A stretch of DNA of 64,000 nt from Ascaphus truei (Eukaryota; Chordata; Amphibia; Anura; Ascaphidae): contig CM071574.1 of assembly GCA_036426205.1 (NCBI GenBank), positions 10,508,441-10,572,440 of the forward strand, written 5' to 3'. Of the stretch, positions 11,264-23,119 are shown one piece after another. A program made the position numbers and the translations under genes. Under the pieces are notes generated by a model. The model saw only the letters and a list, made by a program, of their open reading frames with translations, ran no database searches and was not told the DNA's origin. Position 1 is the stretch's first letter; the number at the start of each line of letters is the position of its first letter.

Positions 11264-12150
11264 TTAGGAATGCGGGGCGTCTTCAGGTCTGGAGATTGTT
11301 CTAAACCTGCCGTTCTTTTGGGCAATCAATTTGAATGGAAATCCCCATCTGTAGCGGATCTTTTGGGTGTTTAGGATCTTGATGAGAGGTTTCATGTTGC
11401 GTCTTCTCTCTATGGTTCTTATGGAGAGATCGTTGAAGACTTGGAGGGCTTCGTTTTGGAAGTTTATTTCTCCTCTCTCTCTGCACTCATACATCAGTTT
11501 CTCTTTTATGGAGTATGAGTGCATCCTGATGATGACGTCTCTCCTCCTTCTAGGATCCTCGGAGCGGGGACCCAGCGCTCTGTGGGCACGGTCCATCTCC
11601 AGGTCTATGGGCTCAAGGTCTGGAATCAAAAAGGTAGGTATGTTTTTAGATTTTCAATCTTTATTTCTTCAGGGATGTTGCGGATCCGGATGTTTTGGCG
11701 GCGATCTCTATTTTCCTGATCCTCAATAGCATCCTTCAGGGAGTTAACTTCATATCCTAGGTGGCATATCTCTTCTTCCACAGCTGTTTGAGAGAGGGAC
11801 ACCTCCTCTAGCTGTGTTTCCACTTTGTCTGTGCGGCCTGCTAGGTCTTTTATTTCCTTTTTGACTCCTGTGATAGCTGTGTGCAGGTCTTCTTGGAAAT
11901 TGAGCCTCATCTTTATTGAGAACTGGTCAAATAGGTGCTCAAGATATGTTTTTGTAGCTTCCACGGAGTCTCCCTTGTCCCACAGTCCCTCCTCGGCTCC
12001 ACGTGTGCTTGCCTCAGTCCCCTGAGAGCACTCCTCGGCGCCATCTTGAGGAGTCAGGGTTTCAGCTCCTCTGCTTGCCGATTTGTGAATTGACTCACAG
12101 AACTTAGCAATGTCCTGATTCCCTGTTTTTTTTTTGTTTGTTTGCCATCC
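11264..12150 (-). pseudogene. L1 ORF1 (coiled-coil nucleic-acid-binding protein), frameshifted
   Basis: The frame starts near an ATG at 12150 followed by a ten-A run that breaks the frame. The reading resumes through EATKTYLEHLFDQF and a heptad-rich coiled coil (about 11964-11720) to DRRQNIRIRNIPEE, the start of the RRM-like domain. A second frameshift near 11630 leads to IDLEMDRAHRALGP and IIRMHSYSIKEKL, the L1 ORF1 C-terminal domain. The product normally chaperones L1 RNA. It is not translatable here as one protein. Confidence 0.85.
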
Positions 12151-12289
12151 TGAGGCTTTAACCTAGTCGGGTCCCCGAATAGGTGTTTGTTTTGGTGGTT
12201 TTTATTGATAATTTCAGGAGCTTTTAGGCAGGGAGTCTCGGGAGCTCTTCCCTCAAGCTACATGCTGGCTGACGTCACAGGAAGTCCTC
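12150..12289 (-). promoter_or_regulatory. L1 5' UTR with CRE-type TGACGTCA
   Basis: About 140 bp between the L1 5' boundary and ORF1. It carries TGACGTCA (about 12269-12276), a palindromic CREB/ATF-type site. A promoter role is inferred from its position at the 5' end of a LINE. Confidence 0.45.
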
Positions 12290-12306
12290 CGCAAATCACC
12301 CTTTTT

Positions 12307-12405
12307 GAGATTGATCCACTAAAATCCGCAGACAAAAGGAACAGGCCGATCTGCTGCGGATCAAAATTCGACCAAACAATTCACCCATTTTTGAGGATTC
12401 ATTAA
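12307..12405. mobile_element. Right part of the hAT-like repeat split by L1
   Basis: Continues the ATCCGC-rich repeat of 4590-4801 beyond the right target duplication. It ends in AATTCACCCATTTTTGAGG. Confidence 0.6.
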
Positions 12406-12730
12406 AGCAACAATATTTATGGATTAAAATGATGTGTCCCTCTTGCTCTAATTCTTTTGATGCTACCTGTTAAATAAGATGCTTATCTGTTGCTCTAGTT
12501 ATCTGAAAACATTTTTGATTATTGTACAAAAAGTCAACCTTTTTTTCAGGGGAATGTTGTTTATTATATTTTGTTAAGAGAGGAATAAATGCAGCAATTG
12601 CAACTCCCTCATCTAATTTAATTGTCATGCTGCGGAAGATTAAACATTGAAGCAGAACTTTGTTTACTGTTAAAAATCCTGTAATTGAAATGTTTATTTT
12701 TTTCATAATTCTAACTCATTTGACATTGTA
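12406..12730. other. Unclassified AT-rich stretch
   Basis: A 78-codon minus-strand frame (12470-12706) is present, but I see no family motif or splice context. Nothing else recognised. Confidence 0.4.
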
Positions 12731-12734
12731 TATG

Positions 12735-13345
12735 TATGTATGTATATCTTTATTTTATAGCGCCATTGATGTACATAGCGCTTTACAGCAGTAATACACA
12801 TGATAATCATATAAATAACAAATAATACAAATAACGCATAATGGGAATAAGTGCTTCAAACATAAAAGTGACATTTAGGAAAAGGAGTCCCTGCCCCGAA
12901 GAGCTTACAATCTCATTGGTAAGTCATAGGAACGAACAGAGACAGTAGGAAGGTGTTCTGGTAAGTGCGTCTGCAAGGGGCCATGGTCGATGTATGAGGT
13001 GTATAGTATCAGCCATTGAGCTACTCATATGCTTGTTTAAGGAGGTGTATTTTAAGATGTGTCTTAAAGGTGGAGAGAGAGGGTGCTAGTCGGATATTGA
13101 GGGGAAGGGAATTCCAGAGGTGTGGGGCAGTCAGTGAGAAAGGTTAAGGCTAGAGAGGGCTTTAGACACAAAAGGGATAGAGAGAAGACATCCTAGAAGA
13201 GAACGCAAGAGTCGGGATGGTGTATAGTGAGAAATTAGGGCTAAGATGTAAGGCGGCGCAAAAGAGTGTATAGCCTTAAAAGTGCAGAGGAGAATTGAGT
13301 GTGTGATACAGGAGTTGGTAGGAAGCCTGGAGAGGAACACTGCAC
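12735..13345 (-). mobile_element. CR1/Rex1-like LINE, 3' fragment
   Basis: On the minus strand, a C-terminal RT-protein remnant (CTFKAIHSFAPPYILALI) precedes a 3' UTR. The UTR ends in a GCGCTATGTACATCAATGGC block, an A/T-rich AATAAAG segment and (ATAC)n. The same 3' end is at 50806-51560 and 62880-63072. Confidence 0.75.
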
Positions 13346-13619
13346 ATATATTCTCAATTAACTGTTTTCAACTTTCATCACATTACTGATGACAGCTGCA
13401 TTTCAAGCTATATCAATATATTTTTTATAATTTCAATGTGCTTTAGCATCCTGCACTAACCACTTAAAAGGTCATTCACTATAACTCAGTTGTGTACCCA
13501 GGTTTAGTCACTTTTAGGGGAGAGAACAGGAGGAGTGGTTGATCATATTCATTACTTCGAAAAAATCACTTCTCGTACAACTTGGAAGTGGTTCATTGTT
13601 ATGTATCCAGTGCAAAATC

Positions 13620-15060
13620 ATATTTATTCTCTAGGCTGGACAAAGTCCAGGATCTGGGGCAGCCGATTAGTGACTATCTTCGGAAAAATCTTGTAAGTGA
13701 TTGGAAACTAGACTAATTGCTCTGTAGCTCTTGAGATATTTGTTGTTTCCTTTCTAGTGGATGAGGATAACTATTGTATTGCTCCAAGCAGTATGTAAAG
13801 AGTTTTGCAAGAGATTTTCTCTAATTCTTCCCCAGTTTCTTTTCAAATTTCAGTTGTAATTCCATTTTACCCGAGATCCATTCTTTATGGAATTTATTGC
13901 CTTTGCCATTTCTTTTGGAAGTAAACATGGAACACCATTTGGGGTTTCTTCTTGCTTTTCCTCTGCTGGATTATGCCCGATGTTCTGTTCATATAGTTTA
14001 ATGTAGAAGTCCCCAACTCTATTTATAATACGTTTCCAGTCTTTAATTGTAGATCCATCATCCTTTTTGAGTGCAATTATTCGCTTTTTCCCAATCATAT
14101 TGTCCTATCCTATCCTTGATACTCTTCTTCACCAAATAACAGCTCCATTTCCTTACATCTTCAGTTATCTGTTTGCAGATCATCTTGCACAGCTCTTCTA
14201 TATTACATTCTTGTTATTGCATATTGGAATTCATTTATTTCTGGTCTTCTCCTAAGTAAATGCTTTGTCTTATATAATATTTTCTTATCCTGTTTTTACT
14301 GTAGTAAAGTGATGCCACCATTTTTTTTGCGCTTTCATCTACAATCTTCATAATTGTTTGTAAAAGTGTCCCCGTGCATTTCGAGCAAGCTGAGGCAATT
14401 TTTTTTAGCTCTAATTTAAATTCTCTGTTATTCTTATGGTTCTTGATGTTGATTGTTTTTGTCTTCTTTTTAATCCGTTTTCTTGTTTCCCTCTTCCTAT
14501 TCAGATGTTATTTGCAGTTAACCAATCAGTGATCACTTCTTGTTAACTAGAATATAGTCAATTTCATTTTTATTCCATTGGGTCCACTGCATGCCCATTA
14601 TTTATTTGGATTCTTCTTGAAGAATGAATTCATGATGTAGAATCCACATTCTGCAAATTCTACAAGTCTGTCTCCATGTTCATTCCTGTTACCTTAACAA
14701 CACATACCAACTAATGCTTTGTATTTCTGCTGGGCACGAATCTTTGCAATTAAATCTTCCAATAACTAACTTGAGGTGACCATTTCCTTTGTTGTTAAGT
14801 TCATGGATTTCATGGTAGAAGTTTTCCATTTCATTGTCTATGTGACTTGATGTTGCTGTATTCACTTGGATTATACATGATGAAACCTGTGTCTCTTTGT
14901 CAATGATGCTTCAGGCTGCTCTTTCTGATGAGCTTTCAAGCTTTACTATGTTGTTTCTACATCTTTTGTTAATGATTAAGCTGACGTCACTGATTCTTCT
15001 AATTTGCGGTCATCTGCAATATAATAAATGTAATTTTTTTTAACTCAATGAAGCCTTCAT
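13620..15060 (-). pseudogene. Decayed RTE-clade LINE (endonuclease and RT start)
   Basis: In order on the minus strand there is a YAPTSSHxDNEMENFY-like segment, HLKLVIGRFN (the GDFN catalytic box, degraded), NEIDYILVNKK (the endonuclease C-terminal DYIL motif), then LKKDDGSTIKDWKRIINR and FYIKLYEQN (linker). It ends with an RT-entry part and a YRAIS-like RT block 2. This order and wording are RTE-type. Many stops and frameshifts; ancient copy. Confidence 0.75.
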
Positions 15061-15429
15061 CTTTTCTTCTTATGTCACAAAGTCAACCTCCCAGTTCTTG
15101 CAGAGGTGCTTCCCGGGATAGATTCTGGCAGCTGTAGGTAGTTAATGTAGATACTGTATGTTTGAATGATAGATTTTGTTTAACCTCTGGGGATTCTTAA
15201 CACCCTCTGCCTTCATGCCTTCTTTCTGAAGGCTGTCAAGCAAAGGGACAATCCAGCCTTCGAAGAATGAGGGCCATTGCTTTGCGGTGTGTTCCATTTT
15301 TGGGGATTTAGGCCTTATTTGCCATGCCTTATTTGCATGTTGGCAACTACCTATCTAACTTTAGCCAAGAATATTGTTCAAGCTTTCATAGTATGGTTGA
15401 ACCTACCAGCACAGGTGCCACTTGGACAC

Positions 15430-15543
15430 TCGTTATCCACCTCCTTGCCACTTTGAGAGAGTGAGAGTTATAGAGAGAGTGATAGTTATAGAGTGAGTGA
15501 CAGTTATAGAGAGAGTGAGAGTTATAGAGAGAGTGATTATCGA
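15430..15543 (+). repeat. About 20-bp minisatellite (GAGAGTTATAGAGAGAGT)n
   Basis: Five to six imperfect units of a GAGAGTTATAGAGAGAGT-like sequence lead directly into a (TA)n run at 15545-15571. Confidence 0.85.
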
Positions 15544-15571
15544 TTATATATATATATATATATATATATAT

Positions 15572-16720
15572 ACGTGGGGTAACCAGAGGGATCCTGATGA
15601 CCAAAGTAGACAGCACACTGCAATGATGATACAAAATAGCGTATTGTGAAACACAGGGCCGCCAACGTTTCGGTCCTCGTTCGGCCATGTTTCTACTCTG
15701 CGCATGTGCAATGGCCCAATAGTTGCGACAGCCATGTTGGTACACCAGTGCATGCGCAGAGGCTCATCAGCAGCGGCAGCCATTACGCAAAATGCTCTGA
15801 AGGGGAACTACAAGCCCTATAGTGCATAGGGGCTGTAAGTCACACGGCGCAAACCAGCTAATATGGCTGCAGCAATCCCCTGCTCCCTGAGTTTGTTACT
15901 TTTGGTGAGCTCGCAGCCACGCCAGTCAGAGCTGGGACATCAGAGGGTAAGGGTGTAGATGCAGGGTGTCAGTAGGCCCCTGTACTAGGACAGAGACCCC
16001 CTGTTAGGCCCCAGCTAGGTCCCGACTCCCCTGTTCAGTTTGTGCCTGCTACAGGGACACTGCCCCATTTAGCATTATGAGTGTCAGGGACACAGAAGGA
16101 CGCTGCGCAGTATTTGCGGCCTTTGGTCTGGGACAAGACCATCACCGCAAGGCACAGAGACTACCTTCATGGTGAAATTATCCACGCCGGAATTAACCCT
16201 ACGTGGAGGCGGACGCCATCACGGAGAATGTCGCTGGATCAGCGGATCCCTTATCTTCAGTCAGTGATACCAGGTGCTGGAGCACCTGGAAGGTATACCA
16301 ACATTCCACATGTGCACCAACAGTAACACGTGGGTGTGGGCAGCGCTGTCACACACACTTTGGGTGGGTTGACTCCGTAGACACAAGGGTGGTTGGGTGC
16401 CCAGGGGCACCTCAGCACTTTGGGGTAAACCCCTCCAGGGTGTGGACACAGTGTTGGGGACATGGCCCTGTGAGGCCTGAGTGGTTCTGTATTATCATTA
16501 TTATTACGCATTCAGTAAAACTCGTTATACTATACCAGTGTGTATTACTCACATATTGTCCTGCACAGGGTTATCCAACACTGTTAGGATCCCACGCAGG
16601 TGGAGGCGCTGTCACCAGATGATCATGTACACCCCAGGCTCCCTGCAGCGGAGGTTCAGGCCACCTGTGAGCCATCAGGTAACACACCACATACACTGTA
16701 GCCGCCATATCTCCCAGGGG
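15572..16720. other. GC-richer composite repeat, family unknown
   Basis: Contains CCAACGTTTCGGTCCTCG at 15662 (like the hammerhead-element ends, but with a disrupted core) and GCGCATGTGC near 15698. Downstream, 15950-16720 is CpG-bearing sequence with no convincing coding frame; several short ORFs overlap in all frames. A decayed retroelement LTR or Penelope-like remnant is possible. Confidence 0.3.
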
Positions 16721-17009
16721 GTGGGGGAAAGTGTGCTACATAAATATATACACATAGCAAATGGAAATATTACTGTGTGCTCATCTGCATGTCTTAGACA
16801 GATCTGCAACGCTGCCTTTCACCATAATGGCCCAGCATACAGTGCTTCCACTGCAGCAAGGGATTCTGGGAAGTGACATGCAAATGAGCACACAGTGCCA
16901 CCTTTTACTTCAAATTCATTTTGACCTCGAGCCCTATAAGTTTATGCTTACTGCATTGCACAGATTTTCACAGCACAGCCTGGGTTAAGATGCATAGCCA
17001 GTAAACCTA

Positions 17010-17053
17010 CTCACAGACAGCTGTTTCGACCTTTTGGGTCTCATCAGTGTGAG
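17010..17053 (-). ncRNA. Minimal type I hammerhead ribozyme
   Basis: Read on the minus strand: stem I strand CUCACA (17053-17048); core CUGAUGA (17047-17041); stem II GACC/GGUC closed by CAAAA (17040-17028); core GAAA (17027-17024); stem III made of the palindrome ACAGCUGU; cleavage triplet ending GUC at 17016; stem I partner UGUGAG (17015-17010). All conserved core bases are present and both stems pair perfectly. The palindromic stem III is typical of minimal hammerheads that cleave well as tandem dimers. Self-cleavage is predicted, not shown. Confidence 0.88.
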
Positions 17054-17091
17054 GCTGGTTATACTGGCTTTGCAATTTGAAGCTTATATAT

Positions 17092-17094
<3 letters not shown>

Positions 17095-17132
<38 letters not shown>
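17095..17132. repeat. (TA)n microsatellite
   Basis: Uninterrupted TA repeat after CACATATATA. Confidence 0.95.
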
Positions 17133-17135
<3 letters not shown>

Positions 17136-17139
17136 TTAA

Positions 17140-18660
17140 AAATCAATGAATAAAAAAAATCGCCAGTCTTTCGAGTTGCTCATTTTTAACTTGAACAAGT
17201 TCTATAAACAAGTCCTACATTCACAATACAATTTAATAGGTGTCTGGAAAAGTTTAATAATAATAAGTGCAATTGCTTCTGGCACAGAATTAATCATAAC
17301 GGTAAAATGTATGAAGATGTACTCTAACCTTCTCATATTCTTGGAAAGGAATGTGTTTTTGAACTGAAACCACCCCAAAATTACTTTGTTGCATTGGGAC
17401 TGTTATTATCACGTTAAATCAAAAGCAAAATAAAAGATTCACCTGTCAACAAATGTGTTAATATGAGACTCAGGTGTGGAATAGCAGTTTGCTGTTGGTA
17501 GAGCTTGAACTTTAACCTAATTAATGCAAAATGTATGATGGAAAAATACGAACATGAGACTTCCTTCCAACAACTTCTCAGTATAGTTTCAAGTGTATAT
17601 TATATTGCTTAGGGCCTACGTACCTTGCAGGATTACTGACAGGGATTTTTTCAGGTGACATTTACAGTTACATTTATTTGCTGCTTATTTGACTGTAGTT
17701 TAACTGGCAGGTTTAATAAACTGGGAAGAAACATATAATGAACTTTATATGTGAATTCAAGATACATAGTAATATGACTGGGCCAGATTCAGTTTGCAAG
17801 TTGTATGTTCATATACTGTATAATATAAGTTTCATCAGCATATGAATTGCATTACATGAAGTACAAACAAGATATGGATATCAAACTAGTCATATTTGAT
17901 TTCCTATGAAATCCCCTTCAGTGACCCAGCAGAATAAAGTATTAATATTGAGTACATTGCAGCACAATGTAAATCCTTTGCAGTGTTAATGTCAGTAACA
18001 ATTTTTTTTACTATTGACCTGAAGTTGAATTATGAGATCTCCTTCCTTTTCCAGTACCTACAGTATAAGAAGGCTCTTATATAAAAAGTTAGTACCAGGA
18101 CTGCTTAACCAGTTTTATATGAACTCTTGCTGTGTGACAGCAAATCTTAATTGTCCCACATTTGAGTTTACTCTTTTTTAACAGTTTTCCAGATTTGTAA
18201 CCATCAACAAATTGGTTTTCATTTTTAATTTTACCAATATGTGCATAGAAAGTATGCATTTTTTAGATATCAGCTCTGATCTCTCACTATGCCGCTGCTT
18301 GGCTCCTACGTTCTTCCCAAAACTGTCTCCTTTCCACCGCTTTCACCTCTACTGCCGTCTCAAGCCTTAAACCCTTTTTCCCTCACTGCCCCTTACCTGT
18401 CGAACTTCCTCACACTCAGTTTACGCCAAGCACCTTCACCCCAACTTTAAGACTATTATTAAAACTCACTAAAAATGAAGCATTTTATTAGCCTAGACTC
18501 ATGGCTTTTGTAACATCCTATTAATGGCTGCCATCTTCTGCACCCACACCTATTGTGTAAAACTTACCTTGATTCCAAAAGATTATAATTAGATAATCTC
18601 ATCATACAGCTCTAAGTCAATGTAATAAATTCATTGCCAATGTTTAAAGCCACCTGAGCA
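17140..18660. other. AT-rich intronic sequence, nothing recognised
   Basis: Low-GC sequence with only short random frames. No RNA gene, TIR or LINE motif seen. Confidence 0.6.
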
Positions 18661-18666
18661 GCTTTA

Positions 18667-18897
18667 GGCCTCGGCCATAGTGTAAGCGTGCTCGTGTGTC
18701 ACGCTCGCCTCATGCAGGAGAGAATTCTGTCCTGCAGGCAGAGGCACCGGGAGGCATGTCGCGCAGTACATTCAAGCAAGGTTGTCGCACGAAGCACCGG
18801 TCAACCCGTCGCGCTTGTGCACGCACTGCACACATGTACATTGGGGTCCTAGTGTTTTTTTTCGGCGCGAGCGATGTCCTTCACTATGGACACAGCC
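18667..18897. mobile_element. Harbinger/PIF-type MITE with TTA target duplication
   Basis: A 231-bp CpG-rich insert in AT-rich DNA. The left end GGCCTCGGCCATAGTG matches the inverted right end GGCTGTGTCCATAGTG (12 of 16). It is flanked by TTA on both sides (18664-18666 and 18898-18900), the usual 3-bp Harbinger target. Confidence 0.65.
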
Positions 18898-18904
18898 TTA
18901 GAGA

Positions 18905-20700
18905 CTAGTGTGAAAAAATGAAAAAGTAGGATACAGTGGTGATTTAAAAATGTGCTACACCTTGTTTTAAAGCACTGCATTTTTATTTTTTCCCACGTTA
19001 CAATGGGAAATAAAGTAATAAAATAGATATGTTATCTATTTTAAAATAGATTGACTATTTTTAAAAAGTCAATGTGAAAATTACACTAGTATTTTAACAC
19101 ATCATTCAGTTTTAACAATGCAAAGTTCAACAATGTGTCATAAACATACATATGTGATTCTAAAGGCATAATTTAAAGTACAAGAATTCCATAATATCAG
19201 TAGTTTTGTTTTATCAGATTTAGAATATTACCCCTTTATCATGAAAAGCAGAAATACATTTTTAAATGTGATGTTACTAATTGCAACATTGAAAACATGT
19301 ATATTTATTTTGCCATACACCATATATATTATTGTGCAATAAAGGAATGTATAACATATTTCATCAAAACAAATCTCAACTGATTTGAAACAGATTACAG
19401 ATTATCACTAGCTCATAAATCTTGGGCCTGTTTCATATTTTTGCTATCAGCCCACATTCGATTCAGCTATTCCTCCTAGCATGCCTTGGCTTTCTGCAAT
19501 ATATTTAATAGCAATGAATTTTTCTGGCTTGTCACATCCCTACTATCGCTCCCTGATGATGTTGTCTGTGGTAGAGAGAATATCAGGATCATTAAATGTT
19601 TCTTTTCACACAGAAAATCCTACTGCCCCTCTAGTGTCTGACAACATCTGAAAAATGCAGCATGAACAAAACCATTTACTTTGTGCTACTGGCTTTCTTT
19701 GTGCCACCCAACAAAAATGAAATGGCTCGAAGTGTAATGTATTTCATGGTTTTATGTATTATTCATCTGCTGGCCTACTGGTGTTCTGGCAATTATCCCA
19801 AAGTCTCTCTGAATATTAAACTCTTTGATATGTAGGCATCGGTCTGACTGTCCTGCCTACATTACTATGTTATCAATGTTTCCAAGCATGTCAGACTTTA
19901 AGAGGTAGTGGCTTTTGATTAACATATTGCAATATAATTAACATTTTCTGTCAGTGAAATATCCCCACAAGTTATTTGCTGGCATACCTTAGCCTTCGAA
20001 TACAGCTGCTGCATAGTAAAGAACATGTCTTAGTCTGAACTGCTGGAACTCACACAGTATTCATCATGCATAAAGTCTGTCACGGCTGTAGCACTCAATG
20101 AGGCTTGGGCATAGGTGTCTTACTTAGAAGGCATCAGAATCAAAAATACCAGTTAATTGTAAATTGCTCCATTCCGCCCCCCGACAGGTAGTAATAGGCT
20201 GTCTAAAATTGCACATTAGCAAATGTTTAAAAATTGTATTTTATACATTTACTTTTTCTAGTCACTTTTAAAATTAGAAAGATAGAAGAGGACTTTTTGT
20301 ATGTACAGTATGAAGAATGGAAAGGTGGCAAGTCATAGTAATCGCATAAAAGAAAATATGATACCAGGGGAAAATGCAAAAATATGAAATAAATAATTTA
20401 AGTTCTATTGTGTCTTGGAAGTAGAGCAAAGCAATCAATAATGATAGAGGTTTGAAGAACATCACTATGATGTAAGTGTACTCCACCCATGACGTGGGTA
20501 TGAGGTGCAATAAATGGAGGTGGACTTTTCCTCTCAGACAGAGGTACTCACGCTTAAGTCAGCAAGTACAGCTATTAAACCTTTCGCAAGGGGAACAGCA
20601 AACTGTGTCTGTGCAACCAAAAAGGACAACCGACCCCTAGGGGAAGGAAGAGCATGACCATTGTTGGCGTGCTAACCATACCAAAATCAAGATGAATATT
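18905..20700. other. AT-rich intronic sequence, nothing recognised
   Basis: No gene, RNA or repeat boundary identified. Confidence 0.55.
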
Positions 20701-21400
20701 ATTTTCATAGTGATAGACAAATAAATGGGCTGATTGAAAATATGAATAAAACTATTTTAACAACTTGTAAAGTGTAATAATAAAATAGTCCACTTTGTAA
20801 TCCCAATAAACAAGTCTGAACGTTAGGTCTCCGAAATGCAGGTGCTGCAGTCCTTTCAAGCCTTCCCAAGGCTTATACAGTTTACTGAACTCTTTGCAGC
20901 AAGGTTATAAAACACGCTTGGAACAAGATAAACAAAATATGTATGGTGCAGTATGCTCTGTTTTCTAATAGAAGATTAAGAGGCAAAGTGATGGACTCAC
21001 ATCCCATTTACAACATCATGATCACAGGCACAATCACTTTTCAATAGTGGATCTTGGTCCAACCTTTGGCATCTGTTCTCCATGCAATGCTGGGCTTATG
21101 AAATAGCTGTGCAGACCTGGGAATCTCACCGCCGCAGGCCAGGAACATCTTGGCTTGAGGTCGTTGCTTCTCTCAGATGCTGCCATTCCCCGCTGGTATA
21201 CTTTCTTTCGCAGTCTTTTACTCTGCTTAAGACTTTTAAATGTGTTGAAGGTAGGCTGCCAGGTTAGGATTCAATCATGAGTAGAGGAATTTAGTGAGCT
21301 TTTCGCTCATGTCCTTTCCCCAACGCATTTCACCCTTTAATGGTTTCCTCAGGGGGACTGGTATGGCACTTATCATACAGTGATTTTTGAACCCCTTGCA
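20700..21400 (-). mobile_element. Hammerhead-associated (Penelope-like/retrozyme-type) repeat
   Basis: An internally unremarkable repeat ending in a hammerhead-like motif (21313-21357). Its left edge is uncertain. A 61-codon plus-strand frame inside has no recognisable domain. Confidence 0.4.
21313..21357 (-). ncRNA. Hammerhead-like motif, slightly divergent core
   Basis: On the minus strand: UCCCC, CUGAGGA (fits CUGANGA), an extra A, ACC/GGU as stem II, GAAA, palindrome-like UGCG, U, then GGGGA pairing with UCCCC. There is one extra A between the core and stem II, a feature shared with the 27591 and 51960 copies. Confidence 0.55.
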
Positions 21401-22660
21401 TGACTAATATAGTCATTTATTAAATATTGTAAAGTGAAAATTACCCTACTGTATGATAGAAAAAAATAACAGTTTAAACCTCTGGCAACAAAACACTAAT
21501 TTTTGGTTGTAGTGTATTTATTAAAAATGCGCAAAAATAAAGAGTGCTGGGGATCACACAGCAGGCTGCAGAAGCAATGTTTTACTGAGTAAATATCCAT
21601 TTTAATTTGAATAGCACTTAGACAGAACAGTAGCCCCTTCATCAGAACTACATCCTGTATTTCTTTTCTATGTAAGCTGTATTTAAATTGAAATGGAAAT
21701 GTAAGCAGTAAATTGCTTCTGTAACTAGTTGTGTTCTCCGTGCCTCTCTTCTAGTCTATGATCCTGTAGGCGAGGGCTTGTTGCCCTATCCTGCATGGTT
21801 ACAGCATCACCCTATTCCCTGGTTAGAACTATTAGCTTTAACGTCTATTGTAGCATGCAGCCAGACTTTGAAACAAAGAATGTGCAAAAATGCAATCCGT
21901 TTTTTTGCACATTTTTTAAAATGAATATTTTTTTCAATATAATAAAGGGGGTGTATTGAGGGGGAAAGTGTCCATCAGCATATGTCACATAATGTTTTAA
22001 AACAATACACACATATATATTTTAAAACTTTTGGTAGACTGAGAAATAGCAGGGTCCTACATAAGATGTCAAGTAAAGTATACAATTTTGTGTTTCCCAG
22101 TTCTCTACTACTTCATGTGAAATGCTAATACCAACATCATCATCTGAATTACTGATGTGCTACTGGGTAATGATGTCTTGCTATACAGCCATAATTAAAT
22201 CATGTTTTAGGAGCTTCCATAATCTGTGTAATTCTGCTATATTGTATGAGCGCTAGATACCTCTCGTTGTGGAGCGCTGGATACCTCTCATCTGATCTGA
22301 GTGATGAGAATACTTTTAAATGAATAACAAAAAAACAGTCACTAATTTGTATTTTGAATTGAAGTTCTAAACACATCAATTCTAGCCTATCAAAACAATC
22401 TACAGTATGGGCTTTTTTATTTAAAAAAAAAAAAAAAAAAAAGTAAAAATAATGAACCTGCATCTCCGGTGATCATCCCTAAGGTTATTTGCCAGTGCTA
22501 ACTTTTGAAGAACAGGACATGACCAAGGAGGCAGTGAGGTAGCTCCCCTCTCCCTCCCCGCCCCGAACACACATGGAACGTACGAATAAGAAGAGACCGG
22601 ATTTGGAGGTATAAGAGGCATCAGCTATTTATTTTATAACAAATAACTGCCAGAGTGCTC
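21400..22660. other. AT-rich intronic sequence
   Basis: Contains a poly(A) run at 22422-22442 and little else. No coding or RNA signal seen. Confidence 0.5.
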
Positions 22661-22687
22661 CTTTAAAAGTAGGGGGAGGAGACGGTC

Positions 22688-22755
22688 AGCTGGACTTTGA
22701 ACCGCTGACCTTGTGCCCCCTTACGGCCGGGCCCCTGCGACTTGGCCATTGTCGC
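22688..22755 (-). repeat. tRNA-like SINE head fragment
   Basis: On the minus strand TGGCCAAGTCGCAGG resembles a pol III A box, and GGTTCAAAGTCC, about 45 bp further on, resembles a B box. No complete cloverleaf is evident, so a SINE head is more likely than a functional tRNA gene. Confidence 0.35.
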
Positions 22756-22839
22756 GAGAGGGCGCCGGAAGTCATGTCTAAATGGCCTTGCCCACTCACC
22801 ACTCTCCCCGCTAACGTAATGAAGCTGTTTTAAAATAAA

Positions 22840-23119
22840 TTTTAATACTAGTGTACGTGAGCAGGGGGTCTCCAGAGCAGAACCGCGTTGGTTTGAGGTC
22901 CGGAGACCTCTGCTTCCTGAGATACAGGCCCCGTTATGGGGTGCCGGTATCTCCTATGCATTTAATTCCCACAATCACGTGACGCGAGACATTTAAATGC
23001 ATAGGAGATACCGTCACCCCATAACGGGGCCTGTATCTCGGGAAGCAGGGGGTCCCCGGAACTGAAATCAGTGCGGTTCTGCTCTGGAGACCCCCTGCTA
23101 TAATACACTAGTATTAAAA
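22840..23119. repeat. Large palindrome (about 125-bp arms), fold-back element
   Basis: The left arm 22840-22965 and the inverted right arm 22990-23119 share, in mirrored order, TACTAGTGTA, AGCAGGGGGTCTCC, GAGATACAGGCCCCGTTATG and TATCTCCTATGCATTTAA. The spacer is about 24 bp. The right side continues to about 23390 as a repeat that also occurs once at 50265-50580. Confidence 0.85.

Larger units (their letters stand above)
4819..12289 (-). mobile_element. Near full-length L1/Tx1-clade LINE, broken
   Basis: A 7.5-kb non-LTR retrotransposon on the minus strand, bounded by a 17-bp target duplication. Its 3' end is the short oligo(A) at 4819-4822. Its 5' end is CpG-containing sequence at 12289 with a perfect TGACGTCA at about 12270. 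It encodes an L1-type ORF1 (coiled coil, RRM-like, C-terminal domain) and an ORF2 (endonuclease, reverse transcriptase, C-terminal domain), both with several frameshifts. A fold-back MITE (about 6680-6960) and G-rich minisatellites (9225-10860) interrupt it. The element is dead, but the intact target duplication says no large terminal loss occurred. Confidence 0.85.
16745..17135 (-). mobile_element. About 400-bp hammerhead-bearing repeat unit (single copy)
   Basis: Shares long stretches with the tandem array at 35819-36952, such as CTGCAGCAAGGGATTCTGGG, GACATGCAAATGAGCAC and CTCATCAGTGTGAGGCTGG. On the minus strand it begins near the TA run and contains a hammerhead ribozyme at 17010-17053. 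This is the arrangement of metazoan retrozyme-like or Penelope-derived repeats (inference). Confidence 0.7.

Noticed and set aside
15657..15705. Possible hammerhead around CCAACGTTTCGGTCCTCG
   Set aside because: GAAACG is present on the minus strand but the CUGANGA core is absent (CCGAACGA) and stem II has almost no loop.
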